DNA of 64,000 bases from assembly GCF_017591425.1 (NCBI RefSeq), contig NW_024467106.1, forward strand, positions 19,148,501 through 19,212,500, written 5' to 3'. Numbering within the stretch: the stretch's first letter is position 1; the number at the start of each line of letters is the position of its first letter. The stretch is from Ochotona curzoniae (lineage: Eukaryota > Chordata > Mammalia > Lagomorpha > Ochotonidae). This document shows, piece by piece, positions 56,169-64,000 of the stretch. The notes beneath the pieces are model-generated. The model was given only the letters and a program-made list of their open reading frames with translations, did not search any database and had not been told where the DNA came from. The position numbers and the translations under genes are program-made.

Positions 56169-57509
56169 GTCTTAATTTTTTTCTCTAGTGCGTCACAACT
56201 CCCAATGACAAAAGTTGAATAATTAGGCTTACTTTGGGAACTGAGGGAGGAAACGGTGCTAATGACATATTAGCCCAATGAAGCACGGTTTGAGAAAAGG
56301 AACTCAAATATGATACTGGGAAGCTATGTGGGTTTCTTGAGAATAAAAGTAGCCAATATTCAGGTGATGGTATTGATGAGACAAAGAATGTGTGAAAATG
56401 AGCAATGGGAGTGAGGACAGTGGTGGGAGTGGGGCAGAGGGGTTGATGGTTTTAAAGCAACTGGGAGTCAGTGATGGGGATAGAGCCCATGCTATGTGGT
56501 CATGTTGGTTCAGAGAATTTAAGCTCATTTCTCATGCTAGAGACCAATCTGAGATCAGTGTTGCTTTATGAAGTGCAAAGAGAATGTCATGATGTGAATG
56601 GAGAACAGATTTCAAACAAAATGAAAATAAGAATCAAAAAGGTTTTTTTTAACAATAAAGTCCAGATAAATGCAAAATTCCAACTGAGAGTAGAAACTGG
56701 GGAATTTAGTTAAATCTTAGCAAGAACTTGCAAAAGAAAGGTTGGCTACTGAGAAGAACAAATTTATACCCTCTATATCTTGGGCTACTATTGAGTTCCT
56801 AGGTGGAAAGGGATGGTCCATCCAAGTAGAATTGGAGGAAATATTCAAAGCTGCAAGTTGAACAATTGGTGTGAGGTGCTGTTGTTCTTTTCATCTCTAG
56901 GTCTGCAAACAGAAGGGGCAGAAAAGGAGTTAAGAAGTTACTGGAACCTGGGGGCAGAGATGAGTATGCTGTGGAGAGCTTCCTAACAGAGGCTAAGAAT
57001 TTTGCTTTAGGGATTTGCCAACTCCCGCAGACCCTTTTGATTTCCGGCACATTCCTGCCATTGGCCAGCACCAATAGGAAACTAGACAAGAAAGCCCATT
57101 AATAGAATTAATAGAAATGAGTTGCCATAGACACAGAGCAGGGAAGAAGGATGGAGTGTAGACCAGGGATCGCTCCAGCTGGTTTCTTTAAGAAGCACAA
57201 ATGACACACTCTAAGGAGCTAGATTCTTTTCAGGAGCACAGATGACACACTGGTACTACTACTCACGGAAATAATTAACCTTTGAATCATCCAATTCACA
57301 TGGAACAGCTTGACTCACCTCCTTGCTTGTTTCCAAATACTAACTATGCTACTTTTCTATTATTTGGTCACTTGCCTCACTGAAGCACATATGCATTCCT
57401 CTGCTGTATTACAGGGACTTTTCCAGACAATCAAACTACTCTCTGAGACTTCTAACCTGTTGGCCACTTCCCAGAATTCAGAATTTCTTCATGGTTCATT
57501 TAGCAACAG

Positions 57510-57930
57510 ATATGGGGGCAGGTATTGAATTAAATTGCTGATCAAGATGCCTGTGTTCCACATGGGAGTAGCTGGTTTTGATATCAGGCACGAGCTTCCT
57601 ATGTATAGCTTCTTGCTCTTGAAACCCCTAAGAGACAGCAACTGTGGCTCAGATATTTGAATTCTGGACACCTGTATGGGAGACTTGGATGGATTTACCA
57701 CATCCTGGCTTCAGTTCTGGCCTTAGCTTCGGCTGTTTCAAATATGCAGAAGAGAACCTGTGGATGATCCTCTCTCTCCCTCTCCATCTCCTTATCCTGT
57801 CTTCCTCTTCCTTTTCCTCTCACCTTCTCATTTTCTTCCTCTCTTGCCTCTTCCTCCTCCCTTGCCCTATACCTTCATTCTGCCTCCACTTCTGCCCCTC
57901 TCCCTTTCCCTTCAAATAAATTTTTCAATG
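57510..57930 (+). repeat. Older lagomorph C-SINE, plus orientation
   Basis: 'ACCTGTATGGGAGACTTGGA', 'CATCCTGGCTTCAGTTCTGG', then an expanded TCTCCC/TCTTCC run and 'CTTTCCCTTCAAATAAATTT'. The head is poorly preserved. Confidence 0.7.
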
Positions 57931-58917
57931 ATAATCTGATAGCCTGCAGAAAATTCTAAAATAGCTAGGATTTGAAGACCCTGAGCTTTGCACACCTGAT
58001 TTCATAGATGAGGGTCAAAGCCTTCCCCTCCCCCACCTATTGAATAAACTGATATCATTAGCCCCCTACTAGAAAAAGCAGCAATGCTTGGTGGCTTCAT
58101 CGACCCCCACTTTAAACTGCTGCCTGGGTTGTTCAGACACTGAGTGCTGCTGCAGAGGGATTTTAAAGTCATTTAAAAATCATGACAACCACGGTTGTAT
58201 TAACCCTGAAACAACTTGATAAAGGAGCCTTTATCTTCCACAGTGAGCCTTTTTTAAAAATCAGTATTCTAACTTCTCTCTCTGTTTGCCCAAGTTTGGG
58301 GAGAAATCATAGCTCTTCTCTTTACAAAAGCCAAGAAACACAAATATTTGTGAGGGAATTTCCACCCGAATGTTCATGAGAAATAGAATGAAAAGATAAG
58401 TTTACTTTCAGGAAGTATTATCGGAACCAATGCATTTTTTTTTGTAATATGCATCTCCGTGAACTTTCTACACATCCTAGTAATCTCCCAAACACTGATA
58501 AATAGGCATGGAGAGTGTTGCTCAGCTCAGACAGTCCTATGCCTTTGGGTGTGGAACATGACCCAGAGAAGACGATAGTTAGGATTTATTCCAGCTATGT
58601 TGATATCAAGTGTTCAGAGCCAGTAGTGCCAATGGCACCCAGTTATAGCAGTGCCTTCAGCAGTATCCAGTGTCCAGTGATGGCAGTGCCGGTGGCTGTG
58701 CCCAGTGTCTGCCAGCAAAGCTGTGTCACGCTGACCATGCTGTTTCTTTGATGACACGTCAGCCGTGGCTGTAGTTATCTGACTGCTCTTGGATTCTGTT
58801 CTCCAGCATTTCCAAGGTTTTCATAAACTCTCCAAGATCCTCCCCCAAAATTACTTTCCTTCTTAGATTAACTAGAGATGTTCTCTGTCCATTACAATAT
58901 AAGCATACATTTTGCAG

Positions 58918-58950
58918 GCAATAATAATAATAATAATAACAATAATAAGG
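58918..58950. repeat. ATA trinucleotide microsatellite
   Basis: Run of about nine ATA units with one AAC interruption. A similar shorter run is at 55220-55245. Confidence 0.93.
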
Positions 58951-59589
58951 CAATGAAATCCAACAATCATCCCCAAAGTCTTACACTAGTAAATAGTGGC
59001 AGTAGATTTTTAATGAGGTGCATCTGACTTCTGAGTGTGTTTGTATTTCCTTTTCACCCACTGTATCCACTTTGCAGTTGTAAGCAGTTGGGTGTCTTAT
59101 TGGCCTTAGGATCTTACAGGTAAACTAGTCAAGCTCTGTGTTGATTTTATCTTCTCTAGTATGCTCAACTGAGAAATCAGGGAAATACCAAACATGGTAG
59201 AAAGTAAAATGGGGATAGCAAATGCTATCTGAATTTCACACTGGGCAAGACCTGTCGCACATGGATAATCTATAACAAATGATGTGACCTGTTATGGCTC
59301 ACGTATAGATGTCTGTCAATGAGGTCAGGTAGGTTTCAGATGGAACTTATCTAATCAACTTGAGGAAGGCCTCTTTCAAGTGTCTGTCTCCTCTCTCTGC
59401 TTCAATAGAAGGTCTCATTGGCAAATCCCTAAACTCCCTGCCAATCATTTCTCTGCACTTGTGCCCTTCTAATGTATAAATTTGTTTACAACATTGTTTT
59501 TGGAATATGCTTGTGATTTTTTTTTACAATATCTTAGGGTTTTATATAAAATCTTCTACACTTCCTAACAGACATGCCTTTGCTTGACT

Positions 59590-59880
59590 CTCTTCCCTCT
59601 TTTGCTCACCTTGCCTCCCTCACATTATTGCAGACCTAACTATAGTTCCTTGAAATTACTGTGCTATTTCTGACTTCCATGGCTTTTCATGACTTCCTTC
59701 CTGCTAGAATGTCACTTTGCAGTTTGTTTTTATACAGTCCTTCAAGGGGGTGCCTTTCCTTTGATGCCTCTAAGTAGGCAGAGGTTCTCATTAGAAGTCA
59801 TTGCGACCTCACCCTGTCATTATCTCTCCTACTTAAACATCCATGCAATGAAATTTTTACTGTTCACCAATCTATTCATC
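59590..59880 (+). repeat. Probable L2 LINE 3' relic
   Basis: Resembles the 3' end of L2: 'CACATTATTGCAGACC', 'GAAATTACTGTGCTATTTCT', 'CTTCCTGCTAGAATGTCACT' and 'ATCTCTCCTACTTAAAC'. Strongly decayed. Confidence 0.4.
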
Positions 59881-61104
59881 TCTCTGACTACATGAACATG
59901 AGCATATTAGACACTGGTTTTGTTCTTTTGTTTCCATATTTTCTGTGCATAGCAGAGTTTGGGTATAATATTTCATCAGATATCCATTTCACTATGAAAG
60001 GGTGATCAAATAAAATATGTACCATGCTCCTCAGAATTTTAGGCCTTGGAAATGAATTCTTTTGATAGGGGTTCAAATCGTGATGAAAGTCATACAGAAT
60101 TTTCTTTTGATGCTTTGGAAAATGGTTGTTTGGAAGTACACTCAACACTGGAGTGAAGTAAGGACTAGAGTTGAACAGTACACAGCCCAGGCTTTTGGTA
60201 GGGAAGAAAAGGAGGAATCTGTTAGTAATGTAACTTATTGGGGTAAAGTTGTGAGTAGGGATTCTGGTTATATTCGGTGTCCAGCAGGAGTGAATGTGGC
60301 ATTAGCATTCTCCATACTGCCATTTGGGTCCCTGAGAGCGATGTGAGCTGTATCCTCTCTTGATTCCTCTTATAATGCGATTGGAACCTGAATGCCCTGC
60401 AAGCCTGGCTTTGGTATCCCTCTCTCATAGAACTGTTTCTCTCGATTCTAAATCTTACCTGAAATTTCCCAAGATACTTTGGAAGGACAAAGAATGCACT
60501 GAGATGCAATGCCTGAAGTTCTACCAGCATGATAAATTCATCAGTATTTCTTTCCCATCTCATTCTCCCTTCTTCATTATAAAAACTGGTTTATTTATTA
60601 CACCACATAATCCTCAAAATGTCAAATATGTCTTCAGAATGTTGTGGGAAAAATAGAAAACCACTGGACTCTATCACCTCCAAAGGAAACATCCCAAGTT
60701 AATGAACTTTATTTCTCAATCAAGCCCCAGCCATCGGTGCTGTTTATACTTTAGACTGTGGCTTAGAGCTGTACAATTCAATTTAGTTCAGCAGGTCATT
60801 GCTAGGCATTATGCCAGGTATTAGAATCCAAAAGAAACACTGACAACTGCACTCACTAGCCATGTGGCCATGTGAAGGGAGATGTTCGTGGCAAGGCTGG
60901 GAGCACTTGCAGAAGGATGGGAACAGTTCTCACAACAGCAGTGGTGTGTGGCCAGTGGTCTGATAATGGTTCCCATGTGCAATCTCCTTCTGTAATACTC
61001 TCTCCTTGAATGTAAACTGGACATAATGACTCATTGGCAATGAAAAGAATACAAACAGGTGCTGGCATATCATTTTAGAAATTAGGTTTTTGAAAAATTG
61101 CTGG

Positions 61105-61430
61105 AACTGAGTTATCGTGCCTAACAGTTAAGATACCCATGTCTCAATGTCATACTTTTGGCTCCAGGTCCTGCCTCTGGCTCTTGAATCCAACTTCTTT
61201 ATAATGCACATCCTGGGAGACATCAGTGATGGATCAAACAATTGAGTTTTTGCCATCTACGTGGGAGACTTACATTGTGTTTCCAGCTCCTGGATTTTTC
61301 CATTTCCCACCCAGTTTTTTCGAGAATTTGTGAGGTGAACCAACATAGCAAAGTTCTTTCTGGTTTTCTATCTCTCACTTTTTCTGTCTACCTTTCCAAA
61401 AACAAGCAAGCAAACAAATAAACAAACAAA
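61105..61430 (+). repeat. Older lagomorph C-SINE, plus orientation
   Basis: Head region 'TGCCTAACAGTTAAGATACC', 'GGCTCCAGGTCCTGCCTCTG', 'CCATCTACGTGGGAGACTTA', 'GAGGTGAACCAACATAGCAA', 'CTGTCTACCTTTCCAAAAAC' and a CAAA-rich tail (61400-61430). Confidence 0.75.
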
Positions 61431-62741
61431 CCACCCTGCTCCTGTCACGTAGGGTTGTTAGAATCCTAGTACTCCGTGAGGTGTAAGAATCTAAAATGCT
61501 GCCTAGAGTTTTTGATTGACCAACTGCACAGATGTAATTGTGATTTACTGAAAGGTATGACATAAGGGGGGAAAAAATGGGATAAGAAGCTCTCAATCAC
61601 AACTTTGGGTTTGGATGTTAAGTTTTGAATATCTATGTAGCATCCAAAGTGAAATTTCTGATAAGCAGGTTGAATTGAAGTCTGAAATTTACGTAAGAAG
61701 TTTGGGAATTTTTCAGTAGGTTGTAATTGCTTAACCTTGATAAATACAAAGACAGAACTGAGAGCTCAAAGTTGAGGCTTGAGTAATGCCAATTTTTAGA
61801 GGCTACATAGAGGGGAAAGAACACGTTTTAATAAAACAAACAAACAAAAGAGTATGAAACAATTTCCGAAGAAGTTGGAGGGGGATTCAGGTGAGTGCAT
61901 TCTTTGGGAAAGAGAAGAGGAAAGTTCCTAAGGGAAGGAAATGAATGAATAGCAAAGTATGCTTCTGATCTAGTCCAGTGGGTGAACTTGTCAGAAAGAG
62001 TGGTTGCCTGCAAGTTTAAGCATTAGTATAGCCCGAAAAGTACAACAGACAGCATTTCACTTTAAATGTCTCAGGAGATCTCTGCATCAATCTGTTATGG
62101 TTCAATTTAACTTGATTTATGGAATTTTCATTTTGGAGGGAAAAAAGCATAATACATTTGAAATAACACATTCACGGTAGCCTTGCAAATTGCTTTCTCA
62201 AATTATTTGGCATCTTTAAAAATCATAAAACAAGCACAATCAAGTTTCTATTCTCTTTATTTAGAAATAATTGTCACTTGTATACATTACTTATGAAAAT
62301 GCTTCTGGCATTTCATTGAATTTAGTGTTTAAACCTTCTGGCATTATTTACAGAGACCAACATACTTGCAGAAGATCTGGACTACAGAATTTTAACAGCA
62401 TGATTATACAAAACCAAGTTGTCTAGTTTGGGAAAATATACCACTTCTGGAAGGAGAACACTTTGGTTCAGGCTCTCAAGAGTAAAGCAGATTAACAGCA
62501 CAATATAAAGCTAGGAAATGAGCATGCACGGTTGATTCAGTATGATGGTCAACTTACTCATGGTCTATTTTTTGCAACAATCTCTTAGAGCTGATGCAAG
62601 AATTAATAAATGTGGCCTATACATAACTCTGATGCTTTTGAGAGATTTAATCTAATAAAAACACAAACCAAAAGATAAGGCTTATTTTTGTAATGTTCTG
62701 GTAATCTCTGGATAAGCAAAGAAGCCATGCCTTTGTTTTTT

Positions 62742-62762
62742 TCTTTTTTTTTTTTTTTTTTT
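62742..62762. repeat. Poly-T tract
   Basis: Long uninterrupted T run in upstream sequence; possibly the reversed tail of a decayed retroelement, but no body is recognisable next to it. Confidence 0.85.
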
Positions 62763-64000
62763 CCAAAGCCTGGGTGTGTGGCCTATGGACTAGGCTAGAC
62801 TCTACTTTGATTAGACAAAGGCAGTAGCAAGATTAAACTGTGATGAGTAGGGAATGCTAAGCTGTGATTTACACAGGTATCTGTGGATTATCGTAATGTG
62901 TACCCAAGAAGATATTTTCTGTAACTTTCCAACTTGGCGAGTGAAGTAACTCTGCAGTGTTTTTGTGCCAATAAGCAGGTTATACAGTTATTGGTTATGT
63001 CTCTCTGGGTTTGGAAATATTCAGGGATGACAGTAAACTGATGTAATTTTTAGGACCCTTTATTCTCACACATTTCTTCTGAAAAATCTTTTCTTATTAT
63101 AGCTCTTCGTGCTTTGTTTAATTTGAGGTTACTATTGTTACAAGGATAATTGGATTTTTCTTTTTTTTTCTCAAATCCCTATCTCTGAAAACATTTTCTC
63201 CAGTTCTTCAAAAACAAATAAGAGAGTAGCCATAAAACATTGAGGAAAATAAGAGCAACAGTCATTTAATAGCAGTGCTGACTCTAGAAGAGAAATATTC
63301 ATCATATATGTGCATTTGTCATCTTTGTTACACTATATACAGAGAAAATATATTATAAATAGAACTTGGTATACACTTCACATGATTTCATGCACATGTC
63401 TACCATCACTGATCAGTATAAATTTCATTTTAATTTCTGAACTAGCCAACCACTCACCCATGATACTTACTGCCATTATACTTACTTAGGAATGAAATGT
63501 GAATACCTCACACATTCTTTATGTGATTCTCTAATTATGGAATTCAGGTAAATATAGATATGCAATCAATGAATCAAAATTTGATTATTTATGAGACTCT
63601 TAAATCTGTTTCCAAATTGCCTTCCAGATATTTTTAACAATGTGTGCTCTAACATATTACCATTTTAAAACTGCTTGTGATAAATTTAGTAGTTAAAAAT
63701 ATATCTTTGCTTTTAGGTTAACATGGAACTTAATATTTTTTAATATATGTATTCTCTATTAATGCTTCTTTTCAAGTAATTTTTGCATTTGTTTTTAGTT
63801 TTATTTTTTCTCTAGGATATTTGTCTTCTTAATTGATGTATAAGATCTCTCCATACCAAGAACTTTTTATGTTGTATATTTTAACAACTTTTTCCTCATT
63901 TGTTTCAGTTACTTCTTATGACTGAAAAAAATTAATTTTTATAAGACATAGTTTACAAGACTTTTTCCTTGTGCCTTCTTTCCAACGCTGGCTTCATATT

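Larger units (their letters stand above)
52701..64000. other. Intergenic region upstream of MUSK
   Basis: No exon of a known gene was recognised on either strand. In human the neighbour upstream of MUSK is SVEP1, divergently oriented and tens of kb away, so a gene-free 11 kb is expected here. Repeats: degenerate minus SINE (about 52935-53220), L1 ORF2 relic (about 53930-54150), GGAA-type microsatellite (54765-54866), minus SINE (about 55840-56168), plus SINEs (about 57510-57930 and 61105-61430), ATA repeats and an L2-like relic (about 59590-59880). 54900-55830, 56170-57500 and 61450-64000 are AT- or purine-rich with no confident call. Confidence 0.7.

Noticed and set aside
52701..64000. Possible SVEP1 first exon on the plus strand
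   Set aside because: SVEP1 is the expected upstream neighbour, but no signal peptide or domain exon of it was recognised; the human distance also places it outside the window.

Overview
The window is mammalian nuclear DNA: AT-rich, mostly non-coding, with vertebrate splice signals and many interspersed repeats. Its only recognisable gene is the 5' half of MUSK (muscle-specific receptor tyrosine kinase), on the minus strand. The repeats point to a lagomorph. At least a dozen tRNA-derived SINEs have the lagomorph C-SINE layout: a tRNA-like head, a 'CCACTTCC..TCCAGCTCCCTG' body, a 'GGAAGATCT..CTCTCTGTC' pyrimidine run and an AAATAAAT tail. Several well-preserved copies look more like pika (Ochotona) than rabbit copies, but that species guess rests on remembered consensus sequences.

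Layout, read in the direction of MUSK transcription (high to low coordinates). 64000-52347 is upstream intergenic sequence with SINEs, an L1 relic, an L2-like relic, a large GGAA-type microsatellite and no gene. 52271-52193 is coding exon 1 (start codon and signal peptide). Exons 2 and 3 (46545-46419, 43494-43343) encode Ig-like domain 1. Exons 4 and 5 (41880-41753, 40528-40387) encode Ig-like domain 2. Exons 6 and 7 (15882-15758, 8737-8578) encode Ig-like domain 3. Below 8578 lies the 5' part of intron 7. The frizzled-like domain, transmembrane segment and kinase domain would lie beyond position 1 and were not found here. The seven exons total 913 nt and join into one open frame of 304 codons plus one base, with GT donors and AG acceptors throughout. 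Each Ig domain is a two-exon module bounded by phase 1 introns, so each could be skipped without a frameshift.

The introns (5.6, 2.9, 1.5, 1.2, 24.5 and 7.0 kb, plus more than 8.5 kb of intron 7) hold layered repeats: ancient MIR, L2-like and HAL1/L1-like relics; three Tigger/pogo-type DNA-transposon fossils; a MER5/MER20-like fossil; two MaLR (MLT1-type) LTR relics; and younger lagomorph SINEs, two with intact target-site duplications. One pair of SINEs forms a head-to-head inverted repeat in intron 5.

I found no undescribed multi-gene system. The points most worth a second look are the phase 1 modular exon design with weak donors at exons 1 and 7, the inverted SINE pair, the dated nested SINE insertion, a GC-rich island in intron 1, and a few stretches of unexplained sequence.
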